From an uncultured Clostridia bacterium (lineage in GTDB: Bacteria; Bacillota; Clostridia; Oscillospirales; Acutalibacteraceae), in NCBI GenBank assembly GCA_937876205.1, contig CALEII010000061.1:1-64000 (forward strand): 64,000 nt of DNA. Reading direction: 5' to 3'. Of this stretch, positions 53,112-63,522 are shown in pieces. The position numbers were made by a program, and so were the translations under genes. Positions within the stretch are counted from its first letter, which is position 1. Each line of letters starts with the position of its first letter. The notes below the pieces were generated by a model. It did no database searches, was not told where the DNA came from, and saw nothing but the letters and a program-made list of their open reading frames with translations.

Positions 53112-54509
53112 TTAGGTATTTTCTTTTTTACTGAGTTTTGCTGTTATTTCTTTCATTTTACTGTCTGTCAATTTGAATTTGAAAGTGAAAACAATAAGTG
53201 AAAGAGCCATAAGTATCATCGGCAGAACAAGCATCATAATGCTGATTGATGTGTGTGCACCTGCAGGGTTTGCAGAGTGAAGTTCGCCGTCATAGTGTGA
53301 AATAGAGAGTCCTGAGTAAAGAATGATTGTCTGCAGTGTGTACGCCATTTTCTGCAGAAAACCCTTCATAGAGAAAGTGATTGATTCAGCTCTGAATCCC
53401 ATTTTGTATTCACCGTAGTCAACAATATCAGCAAGGAAAACTGTCTGTGAAACAAACATTGATGCAGTTCCTATCTGTGAAATCAGATAGCAGACACCCA
53501 TTGCAGTAATGCTGTCAGCTGCTTTTGCACTTATGAGCATACCAATGTAACCGAGCATTGCAAGTGTAAGCGAAAACTGATAGGTGCGTCTTCTTGTTGT
53601 AAATTTCATCATTATGGGTATGACTGCAAGACCGAGAATTGAGCCTATAGCACCGAATGTGTTGAATCCGCTCTGTTTTGTGCTGTCACCGACAACAACA
53701 TCGAAATAGTATGCACCGACACCTGAAATCATATAAAAGCCAGCGTTTGAAAGCATTGCAAAAAGCATAAATACAAGAAGCTGATCGTTGTTTTTTGCAA
53801 CAGTAAAGATTTTCTTGAACGAGAATTTCTCATTTGAAGGAGTAATATGCTTCTCACGGACGGAAGATACACATATTGTTGAGAAGAGAACAAGACCGAT
53901 TGCACTGACAGCTGAGAGAACCATAAATGTTCTTTCATCAAAAACCTTTTCACCTGTATTCGGGTCTGTTGTTACACTCACAAGTCCCATAAGAATAGGG
54001 GCACCGATTGAGATTATTCCCTGACCGAGACCTGAGAATGTTCTTGCGATGGTAGCAATAATGCTTCTTTCACCTGCATCACTTGTGAATGACGGTACCA
54101 TTGACCAGTAAGGAATGTCTGCAAGGGTATTTGTCATTCCCCAGAAAACATACATAAAGGCTATGTATACGTAAAGTGATGTGCCCGATAAGCCGAATAG
54201 ATTATTGAATAATAATCCAAGTATTACAGCATTAGAGAAAGAACCGATGAGAATCCAGGGACGGTTTTTACCCATTTTAAATTTCGAGTTATCAACAATG
54301 GTACCCATCATCGGGTCATTGATGCCGTCCCATATACGGGCAAGAGGAGTCAGAACAAGCAGAAAACTGGCACTGAGCTTAAGAACATCAGTCAGATACT
54401 TATTCAGGTAAGAGTAAAACATACCGTAGCTCAGGTCAAGACCTATTGCGCCGACTCCGTAACCAAGGTATTTAAGTATGCCGCCTTTTTTTTGTTTGTT
54501 GTCAGACAT
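53112..54509 (-). CDS. GPH-family sugar:cation symporter (MelB/GusB-like)
   Basis: 465 residues with twelve hydrophobic segments. ILVLTPLARIWDGINDPMMG-like start (residues about 40-60, VLTPLARIWDGINDP) carries the family's conserved DGxxDP motif, and WxMVPSFTSDAGERS the second. MFS-related transporter for glycosides or uronates; substrate not predictable. Behind the Gfo/Idh and ProX genes on the same strand but with a terminator in between. Confidence 0.9.
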   Translation of the reverse strand: MSDNKQKKGGILKYLGYGVGAIGLDLSYGMFYSYLNKYLTDVLKLSASFLLVLTPLARIWDGINDPMMGTIVDNSKFKMGKNRPWILIGSFSNAVILGLLFNNLFGLSGTSLYVYIAFMYVFWGMTNTLADIPYWSMVPSFTSDAGERSIIATIARTFSGLGQGIISIGAPILMGLVSVTTDPNTGEKVFDERTFMVLSAVSAIGLVLFSTICVSSVREKHITPSNEKFSFKKIFTVAKNNDQLLVFMLFAMLSNAGFYMISGVGAYYFDVVVGDSTKQSGFNTFGAIGSILGLAVIPIMMKFTTRRRTYQFSLTLAMLGYIGMLISAKAADSITAMGVCYLISQIGTASMFVSQTVFLADIVDYGEYKMGFRAESITFSMKGFLQKMAYTLQTIILYSGLSISHYDGELHSANPAGAHTSISIMMLVLPMILMALSLIVFTFKFKLTDSKMKEITAKLSKKENT

Positions 54510-54595
54510 AAAGCACCTCCGAGATTTTATGAAAATATTCTATTATATTTTTGAATTTAATTCAAGTATTTGTAACAATTTAATTTATATTTTGC

Positions 54596-54624
54596 TTGTT
54601 TTTTATGTTCTTATATTATATAAT
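54596..54624 (+). promoter_or_regulatory. Promoter of the LCP-like/transglutaminase operon
   Basis: TTGTTT, 17-bp spacer, perfect TATAAT. Transcription would start near 54631 with a short leader containing ATGGAGTGATT before the start codon. Confidence 0.7.
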
Positions 54625-54646
54625 AATCTAATAATGGAGTGATTAT

Positions 54647-55453
54647 ATGAAAATTTCAGATATAAATTTCAATAAATATAAGTACATTATAATGTCTTCA
54701 ATTATTTTGGCGCTTATTATAGGTATTTTTGCAGTAATCAAAATATTTTACATTCCCGATTCGGATAAAAAAGAAGAAGTGACAGAAAATGCTTCCGTGT
54801 CAACGACTCAGATGCAAGCGGGCGGCTTTGCAGGTGATAACAGCATACTTTTTATCTGCAATAACGACAATGTGGGAGATGCACTTTTTGCAGTTATTTT
54901 TGATTTTCATATTTATTCTGAAAAAATAGTTGTCACACCCCTCGATCTTAGTGTGTCTGACGGCGAGAAAACTTATTCGGAATATTACAGATACAGCGGT
55001 GTTGATGCTTTGATGCAAGCTGTGAAAAATGTAAGAAAAACTGATATAGACAGATATATGATTATAGATAAATCCGGAATAGGAGATTTTACTGAGGCTC
55101 TGGGTAATGTGAAGCTTTATGTGGAAGAAGATTATACATATCTTGCTTCCGATAAAAGCTACGAGGTAAAGGCAGGCAGTAATGAACTCGAATCTGAAAT
55201 GCTGTTTTCATATTTGAGAATTATATGCTCTAAGCCTGACGGATTAACACGCTTATGTGATGTTATCTGCACTATTGCCAATTCATACATTGCTGATATG
55301 AAGCCTGATGATGCACTTGACCTGTTCGGTGATATCTGTAACAGTGTCACAACCGATATTACTATTTCTGATTTTTATTCTTGGGAAAATGATATTGTTT
55401 ATCTGCTCAGCCACGAAACAGAATGTGTTGCATATGACAGGGTGGAACAATGA
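54647..55453 (+). CDS. Degenerate LytR-CpsA-Psr (LCP)-like membrane protein
   Basis: 268 residues. One transmembrane segment (about 14-34), then an extracellular domain. The stretch YRYSGVDALMQAVKNVRKTD with DRYMIIDKSGIGDFTEALGNVKLYV (about 110-162, split) follows the order of LCP proteins (Y.YGG..ll...e...I.iDyYv.vdf.gf..lVd.lGGV.V.v). The preceding IVVTPLDLSVSD replaces the canonical SIPRDT, losing the phosphate-binding Arg. It may therefore have lost ligase activity or keep a sensing role. Overlaps the next gene by 4 bases. Confidence 0.65.
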   Translation: MKISDINFNKYKYIIMSSIILALIIGIFAVIKIFYIPDSDKKEEVTENASVSTTQMQAGGFAGDNSILFICNNDNVGDALFAVIFDFHIYSEKIVVTPLDLSVSDGEKTYSEYYRYSGVDALMQAVKNVRKTDIDRYMIIDKSGIGDFTEALGNVKLYVEEDYTYLASDKSYEVKAGSNELESEMLFSYLRIICSKPDGLTRLCDVICTIANSYIADMKPDDALDLFGDICNSVTTDITISDFYSWENDIVYLLSHETECVAYDRVEQ

Positions 55454-56625
55454 TTAAAAGAAGACTATCTGCAATAATTTCAGTGATAATCATATGCTGT
55501 CTAGGATTAGCTTTGTATTTTACGGCTGCTAATGTCGGTTTCAGCAAACTTAAAGCATATTTTTCTGATTTTGTGTTCAGTGAAGAGTTTAAAGATGAAC
55601 AACCATTGTCATTGTATAACTTTGAAAAACTTAACAAAACAGAAAAACAAGCATATGTATGTATTTTTGAAAGCATAAAAAAACATCCCGAGTATATAAA
55701 AATACCTTCTCTCACAAATGATGAATTCAGAAATGTATATTTCTCGGTAAAAAATGATAATCCTGACATTCTGTGTTTTCCTGATGCGTGTGATATGATT
55801 ACATTTTTTAATTCAGGCTTCATTCATTTTGATTATTCAAGAGATTCGGTTGAATGCGACACGATGATGACCGAGCTCAGCTCACAGATAAATCAGATTG
55901 TATCAGGGTGTAGTTTTACAAATGAATATGAAAAAGAGCTGTTCTGTCACGATTATATTATACTGAACTGCAGTTATGATGAAAATGCAGCTAACGGCTC
56001 TGATGCGTACGGTTGTCTTGTTGATAAAACTGCTTATTGCTCAGGTTATTCAAGAGCTATGATGCTTTTGCTCGATGCAGTTGGTGTTGACAGTATACTT
56101 GTGAGCGGAAATGCAATTGTATCAGGAGATGAGCAGGAGAGTCATATGTGGAATATTGTTTGGATTGATTCTGTTCCTTATCATCTTGATGTTACCTGGG
56201 ATGATCAGGACCGTAACGGACAATTTGCTCCTCATATGTATTTCAATACCACAACAGATACTATTTCAGTTTCGCATTCTGATTTTTCGGTTGATATTCA
56301 GTGTATTTCTGCAGATGCGAATTATTTTGTCAGAGAAAATCTTTCATTCAATAGAATAGATAATAATACAGTTAAAATAATCACTGACAGACTCAATGAG
56401 AATATTCTGAACAATTCACCTTTTGTCGAGTTTGTCTTTACCGATGATGCTGTATATAATGATGCTGTTGAAAATTATTTTACTTCAGAATCATACAATT
56501 CTGCTTTTTACAGAATTATTGAGAAACTGAGTGTTCAGTCAAAAGAACTTATTGATGTAACACATATAAATACGGTTGAAGACAATGAATTGAAATATAT
56601 CAGACTGATGTTTGATAAGAAATAG
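55450..56625 (+). CDS. Membrane-anchored transglutaminase-like protein
   Basis: 391 residues. N-terminal membrane segment (AIISVIIICCLGLALYF). The transglutaminase-like core follows, with the catalytic triad candidates Cys in KTAYCSGYSRAMM (about 197), His in ESHMWNIVW and Asp in YHLDVTWDDQ. Works outside the membrane, on peptidoglycan or protein crosslinks, possibly as a protease (inference). Translationally coupled to the LCP-like gene, suggesting a common role in the envelope. Confidence 0.8.
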   Translation: MIKRRLSAIISVIIICCLGLALYFTAANVGFSKLKAYFSDFVFSEEFKDEQPLSLYNFEKLNKTEKQAYVCIFESIKKHPEYIKIPSLTNDEFRNVYFSVKNDNPDILCFPDACDMITFFNSGFIHFDYSRDSVECDTMMTELSSQINQIVSGCSFTNEYEKELFCHDYIILNCSYDENAANGSDAYGCLVDKTAYCSGYSRAMMLLLDAVGVDSILVSGNAIVSGDEQESHMWNIVWIDSVPYHLDVTWDDQDRNGQFAPHMYFNTTTDTISVSHSDFSVDIQCISADANYFVRENLSFNRIDNNTVKIITDRLNENILNNSPFVEFVFTDDAVYNDAVENYFTSESYNSAFYRIIEKLSVQSKELIDVTHINTVEDNELKYIRLMFDKK

Positions 56626-56637
56626 AGGCGATGATAA

Positions 56638-57195
56638 ATGGATAAACTTAAAATTGAACGTGCTGTAAGAGATATTCTTGAAGCCATCGGTGAAGACCCT
56701 GACAGAGAAGGGCTTATAGAAACCCCGAGACGTGTTGCAAATATGTATGAAGAAATTTTTTCAGGCATTTCTGACGATCCGAAAAGACATATAAAGGTCT
56801 TTTCTGAAAAAGATAATGATGAAATTGTTGTTGTAAGGGACATTCCCTTATACTCTATGTGTGAGCATCATCTTCTGCCGTTTGTCGGCAAGGCTCATAT
56901 TGCATACATTCCATCTGACGGTAAGGTTATAGGGCTCTCAAAGCTTGCCAGGATTGTTGATCTTTTTGCAAAACGCCCACAGCTTCAGGAAAGACTGACA
57001 TCTCAGATTGCAGATTTTCTTGATGAAGAGCTCAGACCGATTGGTATTGCAGTTATTGTTGAAGCACAGCATCTGTGTATGACAATGCGTGGTGCAAAGG
57101 CAGCAGGCTCAATGACACAGACATCAGCTTTAAGAGGAATTGCAAAGAAAGACGCAAGAACAAGAGCAGAAATTATGTCTCTGCTGAAAGGATGA
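56638..57195 (+). CDS. folE: GTP cyclohydrolase I
   Basis: 185 residues. [21 protein letters not shown] at the start and [20 protein letters not shown] (about 73-92) with the zinc-binding Cys and His, plus [11 protein letters not shown], carry the full signature. Makes dihydroneopterin triphosphate for folate. Length is normal. Lies 12 bp behind the transglutaminase-like gene with an AGAGGCG RBS. Confidence 0.95.
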   Translation: MDKLKIERAVRDILEAIGEDPDREGLIETPRRVANMYEEIFSGISDDPKRHIKVFSEKDNDEIVVVRDIPLYSMCEHHLLPFVGKAHIAYIPSDGKVIGLSKLARIVDLFAKRPQLQERLTSQIADFLDEELRPIGIAVIVEAQHLCMTMRGAKAAGSMTQTSALRGIAKKDARTRAEIMSLLKG

Positions 57196-57200
57196 TTTCA

Positions 57201-57869
57201 ATGAAAAAGTTTATTTTGATGTTACTTTGTCTGAGTATGGTTTTGTCGTTTGCAGGCTGTGACAGCAGTAAAAAAGATCTATATATCAGTGAATCAGGAG
57301 CTGAATACCTGCTCGTAAGAGATGCTCAGGGAAATATAGTTATTAACGAAAATGATAAACTTCAGGTATATTCACTCAATGAAAACGGCAAGAAACAGAG
57401 AGATGATTCAGGTGAATACATAACAAAGTTTATTGATTTTAACGGTCAGGTTGTTATTGGAAATGTTGTTGAAACCGCAGAAATGAGATTCAGCCTGCCG
57501 AAAAACTTTGTCGCAGATAATAATAACCCCGGTTATTTCAGCTATGATGATGTCAATGCCGAGATATTTATATCTTATTACGGTGACGACCCTGAAGGAC
57601 ATATTGAAGGTGTTGCGAAGAATTGTGAAAAGCTTCTTGAAAGCTACGGCAGTGAAGTGTATTCTTATGAGAAATATAACGTTGATGTTGACGGAACAGA
57701 ATGTACTGCTTTCAAAATGGAATCATCTTCATCAGAGTTTTATAATCATGCTTACTCTTATTTTATCCCTTACGATACAGGTTGTTACTATATAAACTGT
57801 ATTGTAAAAACAAATTATGCAAAGCAAATTGATTTTGACAAATTTATAACACAGATTGAACTGAAATAA
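57201..57869 (+). CDS. Lipoprotein, unknown role
   Basis: 222 residues. Signal peptide with lipobox SFAGC (Cys20). The remaining part is beta-rich with Tyr-rich segments ([24 protein letters not shown]) and one internal Cys pair. No family recognised. ATG 57201 follows AAAGGATGATTTCA; the earlier start at 57075 lies inside folE and is rejected. Confidence 0.75.
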   Translation: MKKFILMLLCLSMVLSFAGCDSSKKDLYISESGAEYLLVRDAQGNIVINENDKLQVYSLNENGKKQRDDSGEYITKFIDFNGQVVIGNVVETAEMRFSLPKNFVADNNNPGYFSYDDVNAEIFISYYGDDPEGHIEGVAKNCEKLLESYGSEVYSYEKYNVDVDGTECTAFKMESSSSEFYNHAYSYFIPYDTGCYYINCIVKTNYAKQIDFDKFITQIELK

Positions 57870-57906
57870 TACGCAGCTGAATATTTTATTCGGAGGAGGG
57901 ATAGTA

Positions 57907-59871
57907 ATGGACCGTTTTGTTCTGCATTCGGATTATAAACCAACAGGAGATCAGCCTCAGGCAATAGATTCACTTGTAAACGGTGTTAAAGACGGGCTGA
58001 GTGAACAGACACTTCTTGGTGTAACAGGTTCGGGAAAAACATTCACAATGGCAAATATAATTGAAAAGGTCAACCGTCCCACTCTTATCCTTGCTCATAA
58101 TAAAACTCTTGCAGCTCAGTTATGTTCTGAATTCAAGGAATTTTTTCCTGAGAATGCAGTTGAGTACTTTGTATCCTATTACGATTATTATCAGCCTGAA
58201 GCATATATTCCCACTACAGATACCTACATTGAAAAAGACTCATCCATAAATGATGAAATAGACAGACTCCGTCATTCGGCAACATCTGCTTTATCAGAAA
58301 GACGAGATGTTATTATTGTTGCGAGTGTATCGTGTATATATTCATTGGGTGATCCCATTGATTATCGAAGTATGGTTATTTCATTGCGCACAGGTATGGA
58401 AAAATCAAGAGATGAATTAATCGAAAAGCTTGTTGAAATACAGTATGAGCGTAATGATATAAATTTCACACGAAATAAGTTCAGAGTCCGTGGTGATGTT
58501 GTAGAAGTTTTTCCTGTTTATACAGATGAATTTGCAATACGTATAGAATTCTTCGGTGATGAGATTGACAGAATCTGTGAGTTTAATCCCGTAACAGGTA
58601 AAGTCAATAATGTTATTTCACACGTTGCAATTTTCCCTGCGTCACACTATGTTGTTGCGAGGGATAAAATGGAAACAGCTCTCAATGAAATATATCTTGA
58701 GATGATGGAGCGTGAACAGCAGTTCAAGTCTCAGGGACTTCTTCTTGAAGCTCAGCGAATAAAACAGAGGACTGAATATGATATCGAAATGCTTCGTGAA
58801 ACAGGATTCTGTAAAGGTATAGAAAACTATTCACGAATTATGTCAGGCAGAGCAGCAGGAGAGCCACCGTTTACGCTTCTTGACTATTTTCCTGATGATT
58901 TCCTTCTTTTTGTTGATGAATCACACGTTACATTACCTCAGGTCAGAGCTATGTACGGTGGCGACCGTTCAAGAAAGGATACGCTTATAAATTTTGGTTT
59001 CAGACTTCCGTCCGCATATGATAACAGACCTCTTACTTTTGATGAGTTTTATTCTAAAGTTGGTCAGAAAATATTTGTCAGTGCAACTCCTGGTGATTTT
59101 GAGCTTGAAAAGAGCGATAATGTTGCTCAGCAGGTTATAAGACCGACAGGACTTCTTGACCCTGAAATTTCTGTCAGACCTGTTGACGGTCAGATAGAAG
59201 ACCTTATATCAGAAATAAACATCAGAACAGCAAGAAAAGAGCGTGTTCTTGTTACCACACTGACTAAGAAAATGGCAGAAAGCCTCACAGAATATCTTGA
59301 CAGCTTCGGCATAAAGGTCAGATATATGCATTATGATATTGATACGATTGAAAGAATGGAAATTATCCGTGACCTCAGACTCGGTGAATATGATGTTCTT
59401 GTTGGCATAAATCTGCTCAGGGAAGGTCTCGATATTCCCGAGGTATCGCTTGTTGCCATTCTTGATGCAGACAAAGAAGGTTTTCTGCGTTCAGAGCGTT
59501 CACTTATTCAGACTATCGGCAGAGCTGCACGAAATGCTCAGGGCAGTGTAATTATGTATGCAGACACTGTCACACCTTCAATGGAAAATGCAATAAGAGA
59601 GACTCTCAGACGCCGTGAGATTCAGATGAAATATAATGATGAGAACGGTATAGTTCCCAGATCAATCGAAAAACCTGTTCACGAAATACTTGAAATCAGC
59701 ACAAAAGATAAAATTGAAAATAAGCCTGTCAAGAAGCTCTCGAGAAAAGAGAAACTTGAGCTTATTGATGAGCTCACCAAGGAAATGAAAGCAGCAGCTA
59801 AAATTCTTGAGTTTGAGCACGCCGCATTCCTGAGGGATAAAATAGAAAAACTCAGGCAGGAGATTAAATGA
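57907..59871 (+). CDS. uvrB: UvrABC excinuclease subunit B
   Basis: 654 residues. Walker [14 protein letters not shown], the beta-hairpin [16 protein letters not shown] helicase motif [38 protein letters not shown] and the C-terminal UVR domain. Helicase-like damage verifier in nucleotide excision repair. GGAGG precedes ATG. The uvrA start overlaps its stop. Confidence 0.98.
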   Translation: MDRFVLHSDYKPTGDQPQAIDSLVNGVKDGLSEQTLLGVTGSGKTFTMANIIEKVNRPTLILAHNKTLAAQLCSEFKEFFPENAVEYFVSYYDYYQPEAYIPTTDTYIEKDSSINDEIDRLRHSATSALSERRDVIIVASVSCIYSLGDPIDYRSMVISLRTGMEKSRDELIEKLVEIQYERNDINFTRNKFRVRGDVVEVFPVYTDEFAIRIEFFGDEIDRICEFNPVTGKVNNVISHVAIFPASHYVVARDKMETALNEIYLEMMEREQQFKSQGLLLEAQRIKQRTEYDIEMLRETGFCKGIENYSRIMSGRAAGEPPFTLLDYFPDDFLLFVDESHVTLPQVRAMYGGDRSRKDTLINFGFRLPSAYDNRPLTFDEFYSKVGQKIFVSATPGDFELEKSDNVAQQVIRPTGLLDPEISVRPVDGQIEDLISEINIRTARKERVLVTTLTKKMAESLTEYLDSFGIKVRYMHYDIDTIERMEIIRDLRLGEYDVLVGINLLREGLDIPEVSLVAILDADKEGFLRSERSLIQTIGRAARNAQGSVIMYADTVTPSMENAIRETLRRREIQMKYNDENGIVPRSIEKPVHEILEISTKDKIENKPVKKLSRKEKLELIDELTKEMKAAAKILEFEHAAFLRDKIEKLRQEIK

Positions 59872-62702
59872 TGATTCAGAAAAATATTGTTATAAAAGGT
59901 GCAAAAGAGCACAATCTGAAAAATGTTGATATAGAAATCCCCAGAAATAAGCTTGTTGTTTTTACGGGACTTTCAGGCTCGGGTAAGTCTTCTCTGGCTT
60001 TCGACACTATTTATGCCGAAGGCCAGAGACGTTATGTTGAGTCATTGTCTTCATATGCAAGAATGTTTCTCGGTCAGATGGACAAGCCTAATGTTGAAAG
60101 CATCGACGGATTATCGCCGGCAATATCTATAGATCAGAAAACAACCTCAAAAAATCCACGCTCAACAGTCGGTACTGTAACGGAAATTTATGATTATCTC
60201 CGACTTTTGTATGCACGAGTCGGAGTGCCTCACTGTCCTGTCTGCGGAAAAGAAATTAAACAGCAGACTGTTGATCAGATTGTCGATCAGGTACTTTTGT
60301 TGCCTGAGGGAAGCAAGATTCAGGTTATGGCACCTATTGTCAGAGCAAAAAAAGGAACACATCAGAAAGAGCTTGATAATGCAAGAAAATCAGGTTATGT
60401 CAGAGCACGTATAGACGGACTGGTTTATGACCTCGATGACAGTGTAGCTCTTGAAAAGAATATAAAGCATACTATTGAAATCATAGTTGACAGAATTGTT
60501 GTAAAAGAATCTGTCAGAAGCCGTCTTTCTGATTCTGTTGAGCTTGCTTCAAAACTTGCTTCAGGAACGGTATCGGTTGCTGTTCAGGACGGTGAAGAAT
60601 ATCTTTTTTCACAGAACTATGCTTGTCCCGACCACGGCATAAGCATTGATGAACTGTCACCCCGTATGTTTTCCTTCAATAACCCTTACGGTGCTTGCCC
60701 AACATGTACAGGACTCAGTTTCTTTATGAAGGTTGATCCCGACCTTGTTATCCCTGACAGAACAAAATCTATCAGAGAGGGCGCAATCAAGGCATCAGGC
60801 TGGTCAAAGGCAGATTATTCATCAATTGCAAAAATGTATTTTGATGCTTTATCAGAAAAGTATGGCTTTACGCTTGATGAGCCCGTCAGTAATTTCTCAG
60901 ATGAAGCTCTTGATGCGATATTCTACGGCACAAAAGGTCAGAAGCTGACTATGCACAGAGCCACAGCATACGGCAGCGGAAACTATAATGCTGAATTTGA
61001 AGGTATCATAAATAATCTCGAAAGACGTTATAAAGAAACAACATCAGAATGGGCACGGTATGAAATTGAGCAGTATATGACTGCCTGTAACTGTCCCGAA
61101 TGTAACGGCGCAAGACTTAAAAAGGAGGTCCTTGCTGTTACTGTGGGCGGAATAAATATAGATGAATTTGTTAATCTGTCTGTAAAAAAAGAGCTTGAGT
61201 TTATTGATAGCCTGTCTTTGTCTGAGCGTGATATGATTATTGCAGATCAGATTATAAAAGAAATCAGGTCAAGACTTAATTTTCTGTGCTCTGTTGGACT
61301 TGACTATCTCACACTTGCACGTTCAGCCGGCACGTTGTCCGGTGGTGAAAGTCAGCGCATCCGTCTTGCTACACAGATAGGCTCTTCTCTTATGGGTGTA
61401 CTCTATATTCTTGACGAGCCGAGCATAGGACTTCATCAGCGTGATAATGATAAACTTCTTGAAACATTGAGGCACCTCAGAGACATAGGAAATACACTTA
61501 TTGTTGTTGAACACGATGAAGACACAATGTATGCAGCAGACCATATTGTCGATATCGGTCCCGGTGCAGGCATACACGGTGGAGAAATTGTCTGTCAGGG
61601 AACGGTTGATGACATTATCAGATGCAGCTCTTCTGTCACAGGTCAGTATTTATGCGGTGCAAGAAAAATACCTGTGCCTAAAAACAGACGTATGGGTAAC
61701 GGTCGTAAATTATCCATCAGAGGTGCTTATGAAAACAATCTGAAACACATTGATGTAGATATTCCTCTCGGTGAATTCGTTTGTGTAACAGGCGTTTCAG
61801 GTTCAGGTAAATCTTCACTTATAAATGAAGTTCTTTATAAAAAACTTGCAGCCGAACTTAACGGTGCAAAGAAATTTGCAGGTAAACACAGCGATATTGT
61901 CGGTATTAAAAATCTTGATAAGGTTATTAATATAGACCAGTCACCAATCGGAAGAACACCACGCTCAAATCCGGCAACTTATACAGGTGTTTTCTCTGAT
62001 ATACGTGATTTGTTTGCACAGACTCAGGACGCAAAAATTAAAGGATATACACCCGGCAGATTTTCTTTCAATGTATCAGGAGGCAGATGTGAAGCTTGTC
62101 AGGGTGATGGTATTGTCAAAATTGAAATGCACTTCCTGTCAGATGTTTATGTGCCGTGTGAAGTATGTCACGGTGCACGATATAACAGAGAGACTCTCGA
62201 AGTCAAATATAAGGGGAAGAGTATTTATGATGTGCTTGAAATGACTGTTGAAGAAGGTCTTGAATTTTTCTCAGCGATGCCCAAAATCAAACGTAAGCTG
62301 CAGACTTTGTACGATGTAGGTCTCGGATACATTAAAATCGGGCAGCCTGCAACGACACTGTCAGGCGGCGAAGCTCAGCGTGTCAAGCTTGCTACAGAGC
62401 TCTCAAGACGTGCCACAGGCAAAACTATATATATTCTTGATGAGCCTACTACAGGTCTTCATACAGCCGATGTACACAGACTTGTTGATATTATTCATAA
62501 GCTGGCAGATTCAGGCAATACAATTGTTGTTATCGAGCATAATCTTGATGTAATCAAATGTGCTGATTATATTATTGATCTCGGACCTGAGGGCGGTGAC
62601 GGCGGTGGTAATATCGTTGCAACAGGGACACCGGAGGAAGTTGCTTGTTCTGAAAACAGCTACACCGGTAAATATCTGAGAAAATATCTTATAAAGGAGT
62701 AA
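59868..62702 (+). CDS. uvrA: UvrABC excinuclease subunit A
   Basis: 944 residues with two ABC-type ATPase halves: Walker [13 protein letters not shown] and [12 protein letters not shown], signatures [12 protein letters not shown] and [12 protein letters not shown], and zinc fingers [16 protein letters not shown] and [14 protein letters not shown]. Finds DNA lesions and loads UvrB. ATG overlaps uvrB stop by 4 bases, the usual coupling. Confidence 0.98.
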   Translation: MMIQKNIVIKGAKEHNLKNVDIEIPRNKLVVFTGLSGSGKSSLAFDTIYAEGQRRYVESLSSYARMFLGQMDKPNVESIDGLSPAISIDQKTTSKNPRSTVGTVTEIYDYLRLLYARVGVPHCPVCGKEIKQQTVDQIVDQVLLLPEGSKIQVMAPIVRAKKGTHQKELDNARKSGYVRARIDGLVYDLDDSVALEKNIKHTIEIIVDRIVVKESVRSRLSDSVELASKLASGTVSVAVQDGEEYLFSQNYACPDHGISIDELSPRMFSFNNPYGACPTCTGLSFFMKVDPDLVIPDRTKSIREGAIKASGWSKADYSSIAKMYFDALSEKYGFTLDEPVSNFSDEALDAIFYGTKGQKLTMHRATAYGSGNYNAEFEGIINNLERRYKETTSEWARYEIEQYMTACNCPECNGARLKKEVLAVTVGGINIDEFVNLSVKKELEFIDSLSLSERDMIIADQIIKEIRSRLNFLCSVGLDYLTLARSAGTLSGGESQRIRLATQIGSSLMGVLYILDEPSIGLHQRDNDKLLETLRHLRDIGNTLIVVEHDEDTMYAADHIVDIGPGAGIHGGEIVCQGTVDDIIRCSSSVTGQYLCGARKIPVPKNRRMGNGRKLSIRGAYENNLKHIDVDIPLGEFVCVTGVSGSGKSSLINEVLYKKLAAELNGAKKFAGKHSDIVGIKNLDKVINIDQSPIGRTPRSNPATYTGVFSDIRDLFAQTQDAKIKGYTPGRFSFNVSGGRCEACQGDGIVKIEMHFLSDVYVPCEVCHGARYNRETLEVKYKGKSIYDVLEMTVEEGLEFFSAMPKIKRKLQTLYDVGLGYIKIGQPATTLSGGEAQRVKLATELSRRATGKTIYILDEPTTGLHTADVHRLVDIIHKLADSGNTIVVIEHNLDVIKCADYIIDLGPEGGDGGGNIVATGTPEEVACSENSYTGKYLRKYLIKE

Positions 62703-62706
62703 CACT

Positions 62707-63351
62707 GTGAAAAAGATTGCAATTTCTTTATTATTTATAGCTTTTGTTTTTTGTCTTACAGCCTGTACCGATACTTCAAATGATGAGACACTGTTAACTG
62801 AGCCGGATACGGAAAATATAAGTATCAACAGCACGGAAGGTCTGTCTTCTTCCGAAGAATATTCATTTGAATTTTCCGAACCTGATTTCCCGTATCCTTT
62901 GAACTTTTCAGAATTTAATGATATAGTTATACTTAATGAATATGATGATGTAAAAAAAGACGGTCATAAAGAAAACTATTATAAAAATGGAAAGCTTCTT
63001 TATACAATGGAGTTTGACGCTGATGACAGAATTACCAGACTCTCCGTGTATGAGACAGACGAAAAAAATCTTTCTGCTGTGTATGACTATAAATACACTG
63101 ACTCGGGAACAGAAGTAGATATTGATTTTTACAAAAACGGAACTGTTTCTGACCGAAGAAAATTCACGTTTTATTCCGACGGTGTTATTAAATCAATTTA
63201 TGACCTGAAAACAGATACGGTAAGCGGCGCTCAGAAGGTCAATACTTATGAGTTCAATGAAAAAGGGGAACTTGTGAACGGAATAAACAGTGATGATTTC
63301 AGTCAGTTATTGCTGGAAGCGATAATGAACGGACTTCAAAATAAATTATAA
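62707..63351 (+). CDS. Lipoprotein, unknown role
   Basis: 214 residues. Signal peptide with lipobox CLTAC. An acidic Ser/Glu-rich linker is followed by a beta-rich domain with repeated Y-D-x motifs (NEYDDVKKDGHKENYYKNGK, about 78-97, and YKYTDSGTEVDIDFYKNGTV), reminiscent of MORN-like toxin-antitoxin or YD-type repeats. GTG start with AAAGGAG 6 bases upstream. Follows uvrA by 4 bp. Confidence 0.75.
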   Translation: MKKIAISLLFIAFVFCLTACTDTSNDETLLTEPDTENISINSTEGLSSSEEYSFEFSEPDFPYPLNFSEFNDIVILNEYDDVKKDGHKENYYKNGKLLYTMEFDADDRITRLSVYETDEKNLSAVYDYKYTDSGTEVDIDFYKNGTVSDRRKFTFYSDGVIKSIYDLKTDTVSGAQKVNTYEFNEKGELVNGINSDDFSQLLLEAIMNGLQNKL

Positions 63352-63377
63352 TTGTGACTTTTTACATCCTCTTTCTA

Positions 63378-63406
63378 TTGACATTATAACAAAAACTTGT
63401 TATAAT
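63378..63406 (+). promoter_or_regulatory. Consensus promoter of pyrC
   Basis: TTGACA, 17-bp spacer, TATAAT, both boxes perfect. The predicted start near 63413 gives a leader of about 110 bases. Confidence 0.85.
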
Positions 63407-63433
63407 AAATAAAAATTACTGATTCGGTTATCC

Positions 63434-63478
63434 GGCAGGTTCTATATGTTTATTAGGTTCTGCCTTACAGGTGGGACC
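63434..63478 (+). promoter_or_regulatory. Attenuator-like leader of pyrC
   Basis: GGCAGGTTCT (63434-63443) can pair with AGGTTCTGCC (63455-63464), 9 of 10 with wobbles. Alternatively GGTTCTGCCT (63456-63465) pairs with AGGTGGGACC (63469-63478), all 10 with wobbles, followed by TTTATTAT. Both use the same CTGCC arm, so the two folds exclude each other, as in attenuation. No classic PyrR consensus was recognised. Confidence 0.55.
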
Positions 63479-63522
63479 TTTATTATGGATATGAATCGGT
63501 TTTACGGCACAAAGGTGATTTA

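Noticed and set aside
57075..57200. N-terminal extension of the lipoprotein
   Set aside because: It lies inside folE and would place the signal peptide internally.
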